Source of the DNA: Solicola gregarius
Lineage (GTDB): Bacteria; Actinomycetota; Actinomycetes; Propionibacteriales; Nocardioidaceae
DNA length: 64,000 bases
Direction: 5' to 3'
Assembly: GCF_025790165.1 (NCBI RefSeq)
Contig: NZ_CP094970.1
Coordinates: 3,596,001-3,660,000, forward strand
Part shown: positions 43,794 through 50,837 of the stretch, one piece after another
Layout: every line of letters starts with the position of its first letter
Numbering within the stretch: the stretch's first letter is position 1
Made by a program: the position numbers and the translations under genes
Notes under the pieces: model-generated
What the model was told of the DNA's origin: nothing
Databases searched by the model: none
The model's input: the letters and a program-made list of their open reading frames with translations, nothing else

Positions 43794-44303
43794 ATGCCAG
43801 ACGCGCAGGCCGAGATGCTGCGGACCCTGCACGACGAGTACGGAGCGGCGCTGTGGGCGTTCGCGCTTCGCGGTACGCGCGGCGACGCCGCCGCGGCCGA
43901 GGACGTCGTGCAGGAGACGCTGCTGCGCGCCTGGCGTCACATCGACACCCTCGACCCCGAGCAGGGGTCACCGCGGGCATGGCTGTACTCGGTCGCGCAC
44001 CGCGTCATGATCGACGGCTGGCGAAAGTCGTCACGGAGGCGAGAGGTGGTCGAGGCAGACGTACCCGAACGCGCGACGCCCGACAACACCGACGGGCTGC
44101 TCGACGGGTGGCTCGTCGAGGAGGCACTCGGTCGTCTCAGCGCCGACCACCGCGCCGTACTGCTGGAGTGCTACTACCGCGGCCAGTCGACCCGGGTGGC
44201 CGCGGAGCACCTCGGAATCCCGGAAGGCACGGTCAAGTCGCGCACGCACTATGCGCTACGGGCGCTGCGCCTCGTACTCGCCGAGATGGGGGTGACGTCG
44301 TGA
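43794..44303 (+). CDS. ECF RNA polymerase sigma factor
   Basis: 169 residues from ATG 43794 with GGAGGG five bases before; the frame is open back to 43650 but that part overlaps the divergent Rieske gene. Region 2 (DEYGAALWAFALRGTRGDAAAAEDVVQETLLRAW) and region 4 (LSADHRAVLLECYYRGQSTRVAAEHLGIPEGTVKSR) are clear, separated by a linker. It belongs to the SigK/SigL-like group partnered by zinc anti-sigma factors. The next gene, overlapping as GTGA, is such an anti-sigma factor. Its regulon probably includes the divergent Rieske/DUF2231 operon; I see no proven promoter motif. Confidence 0.93.
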   Translation: MPDAQAEMLRTLHDEYGAALWAFALRGTRGDAAAAEDVVQETLLRAWRHIDTLDPEQGSPRAWLYSVAHRVMIDGWRKSSRRREVVEADVPERATPDNTDGLLDGWLVEEALGRLSADHRAVLLECYYRGQSTRVAAEHLGIPEGTVKSRTHYALRALRLVLAEMGVTS

Positions 44304-45001
44304 CCACCCCGTACGAGCAGGTGGGCGACCCGTTCGAGCAGTACGACGCGGCGTACGTCCTCGGCGCACTCGCGCCGGGCGACCGTCGCGACTTCGAGCG
44401 ACACCTGCAGACATGTGACCGGTGCGCACAGTCCGTACGCGAGCTGGCCGGCATGCCGGGCATCATGGCGCACGCGAACCCGCTCGCGGACGAATGGCCC
44501 GCACCGCCGCTGCCCGACACGCTGCTGCCCCGGCTGCTGGCGATCCGCGACCACGAACGCCGCCGGCGTACCTGGGCCGTACGCGGGCTCGTCGCGTGCG
44601 CGGCAGCGGCGCTCGTCGTCGTGCTGGCGGTCGTCGTCACCGTCTCAGAAGACCCGGACGACGGCGGATCCGGCGGCGCCGCAGGCGTCAACGAGTCGGA
44701 GCTGGCGTTCGAGCCCGTCGTCGAGAGCCCCGTCCACGCGAGCGGCGACCTGAACGCCGTCGACTGGGGTACGCGAATCGACATCGACTGCACGTACGAC
44801 GCGGGCAACGGCTACGAGGAGCGTTCGTACCGGCTGATGGTCGCCGACGAGAGCGGCGTACGCGAACAGGTCGCGGTCTGGAAGGTGCGGCCCGGCCAGG
44901 ACGTCGCGCTCACCGGCAGTACCGACCTGGCGCCCGCGGAGATCGCCTCGATCGACATCGTCACCGCCGACGGTACGAGCCTGCTGCGCGCAAAACCCTG
45001 A
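44300..45001 (+). CDS. Zinc-containing anti-sigma factor (zf-HC2, RskA-like)
   Basis: 233 residues from GTG 44300. N-terminal ZAS domain with H35-x3-C39-x2-C42 (FERHLQTCDRCAQSV) preceded by YDAAYVLGALAPGDRRD, as in RskA-type proteins; one membrane helix at about 95-117 (GLVACAAAALVVVLAVVVTV); then an outer domain of about 110 residues. It holds the sigma factor encoded just upstream inactive at the membrane until an outside signal, usually read by proteolysis, releases it. Translational coupling through the GTGA overlap keeps both at matched levels. Confidence 0.9.
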   Translation: MTTPYEQVGDPFEQYDAAYVLGALAPGDRRDFERHLQTCDRCAQSVRELAGMPGIMAHANPLADEWPAPPLPDTLLPRLLAIRDHERRRRTWAVRGLVACAAAALVVVLAVVVTVSEDPDDGGSGGAAGVNESELAFEPVVESPVHASGDLNAVDWGTRIDIDCTYDAGNGYEERSYRLMVADESGVREQVAVWKVRPGQDVALTGSTDLAPAEIASIDIVTADGTSLLRAKP

Positions 45002-45047
45002 CGGCGCCGCCGGGTCGACCTCGCCCGAGAACCTCCGCCTGACGTGC

Positions 45048-45109
45048 CGCCGAGGTACGGATTCCTGCCAATAGCGGCGCGTCTATTGGCGGGAATCCGT
45101 ACCTCGGCG
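45048..45109. repeat. 27-base-arm inverted repeat between convergent genes (family D)
   Basis: Arms 45048-45074 (CGCCGAGGTACGGATTCCTG...) and 45083-45109 match with one exception; loop is 8 bases. It fills the gap between the anti-sigma gene and the convergent ECF41 gene. No T-tract on either side. Single copy in the window. Confidence 0.88.
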
Positions 45110-45124
45110 CAGCGTACGCGGAGC

Positions 45125-46042
45125 TCACCCGAGGGGCGGGACCGCGGCGAGCTTGTCGGGGTTTCGCACCACGTCGATCGCGGTGATCAGCCCGTTGTCG
45201 ACCGTGAAGGCCAGGACCGAGAGTCCGTCGGACGCGCGGACCGCTGACCGGGATGGGTCGGGGTCACCGCCCCGGATCACGAGCCCGAGGGCCCCGTTGA
45301 CGGTGGCGGGCACGAATTCCATCGGGCCAACTGCCTTCGCGCGGGCGAGCATCATCGGAGCGATCCGAGTCGCGTCGCGTACCTCGTGCTCGAGCGTTGC
45401 AACCTTGCCGCCGCCGTCGCCGCGTAGCACGACGTTCGGGTCGAGCAGTGCGATCAGCCCGGGGAGGTCGCCGTCCTGGCACGCGGCCGTGAACGCGTGC
45501 ACGAGCTCACGCTGTTCGGCCTCGGTCGCAGGCGCCTGTGGTCCTTCGTCCTGAACTCGTCGTCGGCCCCGCGACGCGAGTTGGCGTACGGCCGCGGGCG
45601 TGCGGCCGACGAGATCGGCGATCTCGGGAAACGGGACGCTGAAGACGTCGTGCAGCACGAACGCGGTGCGCTCGGCGGGAGAGAGCCGTTCCAACACGAC
45701 GAGCAGGGCCATGCTCACCGACTCGTCCAGCGTGATTCGATCGGCCGGGTCCTGTACGCCGGACTCGACGAGCGGCTCCGGTAACCAGGTACCGACGTAG
45801 CGTTCGCGTCGTGCACGCGCGCTGCCGAGGGCGTCCAACGCCAGCCGGCTCACGGTCGTCGTCAGCCAGGCAGTGAGGTCGCGGATACCGGCGGGGTCTT
45901 CGACCCCGCGCAGCCGAAGCCACGCCTCCTGTACGCAGTCCTCCGCGTCGACCAACGAACCCGTCATCGTGTACGCGAGCCGCAGCAGCCGGGGGCGGTT
46001 GTCCTCGAAGGACCGTGCCAGCTGGTGTTCGGCGTCGCGCAT
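45125..46042 (-). CDS. ECF41-group sigma factor with SnoaL-like C-terminal domain (SigJ-like)
   Basis: 305 residues from ATG 46042 (GGAG nine bases before). Sigma regions 2 and 4 occupy about 10-165; a SnoaL/NTF2-like domain follows. Three motifs diagnostic of group ECF41 are present: WLPEP at 86-90, DGGGK at 209-213 and NPDKL at 294-298. In this group the fused domain, not an anti-sigma protein, controls activity. A longer frame from 46099 would start inside the promoter, so it is rejected; ATG 46063 would be nearly leaderless and cannot be excluded. Both it and the divergent MMPL gene have the group's promoter type. Confidence 0.93.
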   Translation of the reverse strand: MRDAEHQLARSFEDNRPRLLRLAYTMTGSLVDAEDCVQEAWLRLRGVEDPAGIRDLTAWLTTTVSRLALDALGSARARRERYVGTWLPEPLVESGVQDPADRITLDESVSMALLVVLERLSPAERTAFVLHDVFSVPFPEIADLVGRTPAAVRQLASRGRRRVQDEGPQAPATEAEQRELVHAFTAACQDGDLPGLIALLDPNVVLRGDGGGKVATLEHEVRDATRIAPMMLARAKAVGPMEFVPATVNGALGLVIRGGDPDPSRSAVRASDGLSVLAFTVDNGLITAIDVVRNPDKLAAVPPLG

Positions 46043-46071
46043 ATGTCGCTCCGTGTGTTCCATGCAGTGAT

Positions 46072-46098
46072 GACTGGATGGGCGGTCGAAGTGTGACA
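46072..46098 (-). promoter_or_regulatory. ECF41-type promoter of the sigma gene
   Basis: On the minus strand TGTCACA (46098-46092), 16 bases, AGTC (46075-46072). The known ECF41 promoter is TGTCACA with CGTC about 16 bases on. Supports autoregulation and the start codon at 46042. Confidence 0.8.
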
Positions 46099-46122
46099 TC
46101 GGCGCCGTCGACCGGGCGGTGA

Positions 46123-46149
46123 TGTCACATTCGGGGCGGCTACGTAGTC
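46123..46149 (+). promoter_or_regulatory. ECF41-type promoter of the MMPL gene
   Basis: TGTCACA (46123-46129), 16 bases, AGTC (46146-46149), the same spacing and -10 as the divergent sigma promoter. Transcription would start near 46156, about 50 bases before the MMPL start. Confidence 0.8.
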
Positions 46150-46206
46150 CCTAGGTCATCAGCCCGGCAAGCCGGGGATGTTCGCCGATCCCACGGGGAA
46201 GAGATC

Positions 46207-48390
46207 ATGACGCTCACCGAGACAAACAAGGACGAAGGCACTCAACCGCCTTCACAACTGGGGATATTCGCCCGCATAGGGGGCTTCGCGCACCGCCGCA
46301 GGTGGCTCGCCCTGATCCTGTGGGTCGCGGTTCTCGCCGGCGTATGGGGCTCCGCCACGGCCGTCGGGGACGCGTACAAGGACGAGAACTCGCTTCCCGG
46401 CACCGAGTCACAGGCGGCCGCCGACCTGCTGGAGGACCACGGTGCAGGCCGCGCCGGAGACACCATCGACATCGTTTTGCACGACGAGGGCGGCGTGGAC
46501 GGCGTACAGGACCGCGTCGATCCGATGCTCGCGGAGGTCGCGGACCTTCCCAACGTCGCGGACGTCCAGAGCCCGTACGACAGCCCGACCGCAGTCGCCG
46601 ACGACGGCACGATCGCCTATGCCACGGTGCAACTGGAGGTCGCGTCGAACGACATGCCGACGGAGGACACCGAGCGCGTCCTGGACGCCGCGCAGGCGAT
46701 CGAGGGCGACGGGCTCCAGGTCGAGCTGGGCGGTGACGCCGTCAGGCTCCTGGCGGAGAGCGGCACAGGCGCCGGCGAGTCGGTGGGCCTGGTGGCCGCG
46801 CTGGTGATCCTGGTGTTGATGTTCGGCACGTTCATCGCCGCCGGACTGCCCATCGTGATCGCCCTCTTCGCGGTCGGCTCGGCGGCCGGCGTCATCGTGC
46901 TGGCGTCGCACGTCTTCACGATCGCGTCCTGGACGCCACCGGTCATGTTTCTCGTCGGCCTCGGCGTGGGTATCGACTACGCACTGCTCATCTTCGCCCG
47001 CTACCGGGCCGAGCTCGTACGTGGCGTCGCACCCGAACGAGCCACCGTCACGGCCATCGACGCCGCGGGTAGGTCGGTGTTCTTCGCCGGCTGTACCGTC
47101 ATCCTCGCCCTGCTCGGTCTCACCGCCCTCGGCCTCGGCTCCATCCAAGGCATGGCGCTGTCGGTGGCGCTGACCGTGCTGATGACGATGGTCGCCTCAC
47201 TGACCCTGCTGCCGGCGCTGCTCGGCATCTTCGGCAACCGCTTCGCCCGCCAGTTCACCATGCGCGCGGAGAAGCGCAGGGCGAAGGGGAAACGGGAGGA
47301 CGGCGACGGGTGGCGGAAACTCGCGGGGGCAGTGCAGAAGCGCCCGCTGGCCGCGCTGGTTGCCGCGGCGGTGATCCTCGGTGCCCTCGCCTTCCCGGCG
47401 CTGAGTATTCGACTCGGATTCAATGACGCTGGCAACGACCCGGCCGACTCCACCAGCCGGCAGGCGTACGACCTGCTCGCCGACGGCTTCGGACCCGGCT
47501 TCAACGGTCCGCTGCTGGTCGTGACCGACGGCGGTGACGGCAGCGGTGAAGATGCCGCCGCCGAGGCAGCGCAGACGCTGGGCGAGACAGCGGGCGTCGC
47601 AGCCACCACGGATCCGATGCCCACACCGGACGGTGAGGCGGCGACCGTACTCGTCTATCCCGACTCCTCACCGCAGGATGCGGAGACCACGGAGCTCGTC
47701 GGCACCCTGCGCGACGACGTGCTGCCGGGGCTGACCGCGGGCAACGGCGCGGAGTACCTCGTCGGCGGGGCGACGGCGGCATCCGAGGACTACGCCGCCA
47801 AGCTGGCCGACCGGATGCCGCTGTTCATGACGATCGTCGTCGGGCTCTCGATGGTGCTGCTGATGGCGGTGTTCCGGTCGATCCTCATTCCGGTGAAGGC
47901 CGCGCTCCTGAACATCCTCAGCATCGGAGCAGCGCTCGGCGCGATGAAACTGGTCTTCCAGGACGGCATGCTCGGCTTCGAGAGCGGGCCGATCGAGGCG
48001 TACGTACCGGTGATGATCTTCGCTATCGTCTTCGGTCTCTCGATGGACTACGAGATCTTCCTGATCTCGCGAATGCACGAGGAATGGGAGAAGGACGAGG
48101 GCCGCGACCCTTCGCACGCTGTACGCGAGGGCCTGGCCCACACCGGTGCGGTCATCACGGCGGCAGGGTCGATCATGGTGGTCATCTTCGCGTCCTTCGT
48201 ACTCAGCGAGCAAAGGCTGTTGCAGCAGACGGGGTTCGCCTTCGCGGTGGCGATCTTCGTCGACGCGGTCATCATCCGCTGCATGGTCGTGCCCGCGGCG
48301 ATGGAGCTGATGGGTCGCCGCGCCTGGTGGCTGCCGGCACCATTGGCCCGGCTGCTGCCGAAGGTGGAGCTGGAACGGCACGGCGCCTGA
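46207..48390 (+). CDS. MMPL/RND family membrane transporter
   Basis: 727 residues, two MMPL halves with about twelve helices: one helix, a large outer loop (about 60-185), five helices, a cytoplasmic loop of basic residues (RMRAEKRRAKGKREDGDGWRK-like, about 352-375), then the same again. Proton-relay texts GIDYALLIFARYRAEL and GLSMDYEIFLISRMHEEWEK mark the fourth and tenth helices. Such proteins export lipids, siderophores or drugs with the proton gradient. Paired promoters make it a direct target of the ECF41 sigma factor. GGGGAAGAG precedes ATG 46207. Substrate unknown. Confidence 0.92.
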   Translation: MTLTETNKDEGTQPPSQLGIFARIGGFAHRRRWLALILWVAVLAGVWGSATAVGDAYKDENSLPGTESQAAADLLEDHGAGRAGDTIDIVLHDEGGVDGVQDRVDPMLAEVADLPNVADVQSPYDSPTAVADDGTIAYATVQLEVASNDMPTEDTERVLDAAQAIEGDGLQVELGGDAVRLLAESGTGAGESVGLVAALVILVLMFGTFIAAGLPIVIALFAVGSAAGVIVLASHVFTIASWTPPVMFLVGLGVGIDYALLIFARYRAELVRGVAPERATVTAIDAAGRSVFFAGCTVILALLGLTALGLGSIQGMALSVALTVLMTMVASLTLLPALLGIFGNRFARQFTMRAEKRRAKGKREDGDGWRKLAGAVQKRPLAALVAAAVILGALAFPALSIRLGFNDAGNDPADSTSRQAYDLLADGFGPGFNGPLLVVTDGGDGSGEDAAAEAAQTLGETAGVAATTDPMPTPDGEAATVLVYPDSSPQDAETTELVGTLRDDVLPGLTAGNGAEYLVGGATAASEDYAAKLADRMPLFMTIVVGLSMVLLMAVFRSILIPVKAALLNILSIGAALGAMKLVFQDGMLGFESGPIEAYVPVMIFAIVFGLSMDYEIFLISRMHEEWEKDEGRDPSHAVREGLAHTGAVITAAGSIMVVIFASFVLSEQRLLQQTGFAFAVAIFVDAVIIRCMVVPAAMELMGRRAWWLPAPLARLLPKVELERHGA

Positions 48391-48409
48391 CCGTGGCGCG
48401 CACCCCAGC

Positions 48410-48476
48410 CCCCGTGAGCCGGACGTTTGAGTGGGACACGCTCGGCGTGTCCTCGCCGAACGTCCGGCTCACGGGG
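48410..48476. repeat. Inverted repeat, family A copy 2, between convergent genes
   Basis: CCCCGTGAGCCGGACGTT at the left faces AACGTCCGGCTCACGGGG at the right (outer 18 bases pair perfectly), with a less regular middle around ACACGC/GGCGTGT. It shares its outer part and centre with copy 1 at 13692-13750. Located between the stops of the MMPL gene and the convergent reductase gene. No T-tract. Confidence 0.88.
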
Positions 48477-48480
48477 CGGG

Positions 48481-49551
48481 TCAGGCGTCGATCACGAGAT
48501 CCTCGAGCGGCGTGGAGCAGCAGAGCAGGATCTTGCCGTCCGCGATCTCGCGGGGACGGATGCCGCCGGCGTGCTGCATGTCGACCCGCCCGGCGAGCAT
48601 CGTGCTCTTGCACGTACCGCAAACGCCTTCACCGCAAGACGACGGCACGACCACACCCGCGCGGGACACCGCCTCGAGGATCGTCGTCGCGCCGTCACAG
48701 GAGACCGTACGCCCGCTGCGGCGGAGCTCGACGGAATGGCCGACCGGGGGGTCGTCGAGAGCCGCAGCGGGCGTACGACTCGGTGGCGCGAGCTCGAAGC
48801 TCTCCTCGTGGCAGCGCGCCGGGTCGACGCCCGCGGTACGCAGCATCTCGCGTACGGCGGACATGTACGGCGGCGGTCCGCAGGTGAGGATCTCGCGCTC
48901 GTACAGGTCGGGTGCGAGTCGGAGCAGCGTCGGCAGGGTGAGGCGTCCGCGGAGTCCCGGCCAGGCCTCGTCGGGCGCGTCCTCCTCGCAGATCGCGGCG
49001 ACCGACAGGAACGGCTCGGTTGCCATCGTCTCGAGCTCCCGGCGGAAGACGATGTCGCGGGGGCTCCGCGCGTTGTGTACGAACACCACGTCGGCCGGCT
49101 CGCCCCGGTCGTACATCGCGCGGGTCATCGACATCAGCGGAGTGATGCCGCTTCCGGCCGACAGGAACAGATAGCGCGCCGCCGGATGGTTCGCCGTCGA
49201 GAACTGCCCGAGCGGGCCTTGTACGTCGATCGTGTCGCCGACAGCGATGTGGTCGTGCAGCCAGTTCGAGACCGGTCCGCCGGGCACCCGCTTGACCGTG
49301 ATCGTGAACGTGTCGGGGCGGGTCGGCGGCGAGGAGATCGTGTAGCAGCGTTCGGTCGGTCGCCCCCCGACGTGGACGGTGAGGGTCACGTACTGCCCGG
49401 GTTGAAACCGGAGCGGGCGCGGCAATGCGAACGTGAAGCTCTTGATGTCATGCGTGATGTCGTCGATCCGCGTACACGCGAGCGGTTGAGCGATCTCGTC
49501 GACTCCGACGACGTCCGGGGCGGCGGGGGTCCGCGTCAGCATCTCGGTCAT
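48481..49551 (-). CDS. Oxygenase reductase: FAD/NAD(P)H domains plus plant-type 2Fe-2S (GbcB-like)
   Basis: 356 residues from ATG 49551, overlapping the oxygenase stop as ATGA. FAD-binding barrel (RCYTISSPPTRPDTF), NAD(P)H domain (FLSAGSGITPLMSM, LTCGPPPYMSAVREML), then a C-terminal ferredoxin domain with C-x4-C-x2-C (SSCGEGVCGTCKS) and a last cysteine in LLCCSTP. It passes electrons from NAD(P)H to the Rieske oxygenase encoded upstream. In Pseudomonas GbcAB this pair removes a methyl from glycine betaine to give dimethylglycine and formaldehyde; context supports a similar role here, but another betaine is possible. Confidence 0.9.
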   Translation of the reverse strand: MTEMLTRTPAAPDVVGVDEIAQPLACTRIDDITHDIKSFTFALPRPLRFQPGQYVTLTVHVGGRPTERCYTISSPPTRPDTFTITVKRVPGGPVSNWLHDHIAVGDTIDVQGPLGQFSTANHPAARYLFLSAGSGITPLMSMTRAMYDRGEPADVVFVHNARSPRDIVFRRELETMATEPFLSVAAICEEDAPDEAWPGLRGRLTLPTLLRLAPDLYEREILTCGPPPYMSAVREMLRTAGVDPARCHEESFELAPPSRTPAAALDDPPVGHSVELRRSGRTVSCDGATTILEAVSRAGVVVPSSCGEGVCGTCKSTMLAGRVDMQHAGGIRPREIADGKILLCCSTPLEDLVIDA

Positions 49552-50813
49552 GAGCGCAGGTACTTCCGCGTCTCGTCGATGTACCACGTGCAGAACGAGT
49601 CGACCTGATACTCGTTCGGCGCGTACGGGCCCGGCTCGTACACGGGGCTCTTTACCCCCGACTGCGCGCGTACGACGAGCTCGGCGTCCTGTTCGTTCGT
49701 ACGGCGCCAGACCGCAGTCAGGTTGTCGGCGTCGTAGTCACGGCCCTCGACCGCGTCCTCGTGGACCAGCCAGGTCGTGCGTACGAGGGTGCGCTCGGGG
49801 CCGAGCGGGATCGCCATGGACGTGACCGCGTGGTCGGCGAGGAAGTGGAACCACGAGTTCGGCTGGTGGTGCAGGCTCAGCCTGCCCAGGCGGGTGATGT
49901 CGAGGTCACCCAGCAGCTTGCGACATGCGGCGCTGCCGTCCAGCGTGTACGACTCGCCCGCGCCGTCGAGCGGCTCGCGTTGGATGCGGAACGCGGACGG
50001 CCGCCCGGCGATCTCCTCGATCTCTTCGTACGGCATGCCGCGCTCGGTGCAGGCGGATTCGAGATCGGCCTGCGCCTGAAGGTAGCGGGCATGTGCCGGC
50101 ATCAGGCGCGGCGGGATCTCGTCCTCGGCGTACCCGTACGTCGGGAAGAACGTGTACATCAGCTCGGGATGCCCGGCCTCGCAGTGGTAGCACTCGCGGT
50201 TGTTCTCCATCACCAGCTTCCAGTTGGCGTCCTCGACGGTGTCGAGCTGCGCGGCGACCTTGGTGCGGTGCAGCTGATGCGGCGCGAGGTAGGGGAGCGT
50301 ACGGCTTGCCACGTCGTCGAAGTCCGATGGTGGATCTGCGGCGAGGCAGATGAAGATCAGCCCGCCGACGACTCGGCAGTGCACGGTCTTCAGCGCGTAA
50401 CAGGTCTTGTCGAAGTCGGCCGCCTGCTGTCCGGCGTGCAGCAGCCGACCGTCCGTCGCGTACGTCCACTGGTGGTAGCCGCACACCAGGTTGCCGGTCG
50501 AGCCGCTGGACTCGCTGAGTACGCGCGAACCGCGGTGCCGGCAGACGTTGTGCAGCGCGCGTACGTCGCCGTCGTCGTCGCGGATGACGAGGATCGGGTA
50601 GGGCCCGATGTCGATCGTCAGATAGTCGCCGGGCTCGGGTATCTCGGCCGTACTGGCGACGAACAGCCAATGCCGGGTGAAGATCGCCGAGATGTCGAGA
50701 TCGAAGACGTCGTCGTCGGCGTAGAAGGGCGCCTCGAGCGCTCTGCCAGGGATTCGGCGCTCCACGAGTCGTTCGAGCGATGGGGCGGGTGTCGTGTCCG
50801 CGATCGTGGTCAT
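49548..50813 (-). CDS. Rieske non-haem iron oxygenase alpha subunit (GbcA-like betaine demethylase)
   Basis: 421 residues. The N-terminal Rieske domain has CRHRGS and CGYHQW (C-x-H, C-x2-H); the C-terminal catalytic domain has the mononuclear iron histidines in ENNRECYHCEAGHPEL. The sequence resembles the GbcA/stachydrine demethylase branch rather than aromatic dioxygenases, and there is no beta subunit gene. Together with the following reductase it would oxidatively demethylate a quaternary amine in the cytoplasm. A DgcA-like gene lies 24 bases upstream in the operon and a betaine importer is nearby, which fits the route betaine to dimethylglycine to sarcosine. Confidence 0.9.
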   Translation of the reverse strand: MTTIADTTPAPSLERLVERRIPGRALEAPFYADDDVFDLDISAIFTRHWLFVASTAEIPEPGDYLTIDIGPYPILVIRDDDGDVRALHNVCRHRGSRVLSESSGSTGNLVCGYHQWTYATDGRLLHAGQQAADFDKTCYALKTVHCRVVGGLIFICLAADPPSDFDDVASRTLPYLAPHQLHRTKVAAQLDTVEDANWKLVMENNRECYHCEAGHPELMYTFFPTYGYAEDEIPPRLMPAHARYLQAQADLESACTERGMPYEEIEEIAGRPSAFRIQREPLDGAGESYTLDGSAACRKLLGDLDITRLGRLSLHHQPNSWFHFLADHAVTSMAIPLGPERTLVRTTWLVHEDAVEGRDYDADNLTAVWRRTNEQDAELVVRAQSGVKSPVYEPGPYAPNEYQVDSFCTWYIDETRKYLRS

Positions 50814-50837
50814 GACGGTCTCCTCTCGATGTGTTGG

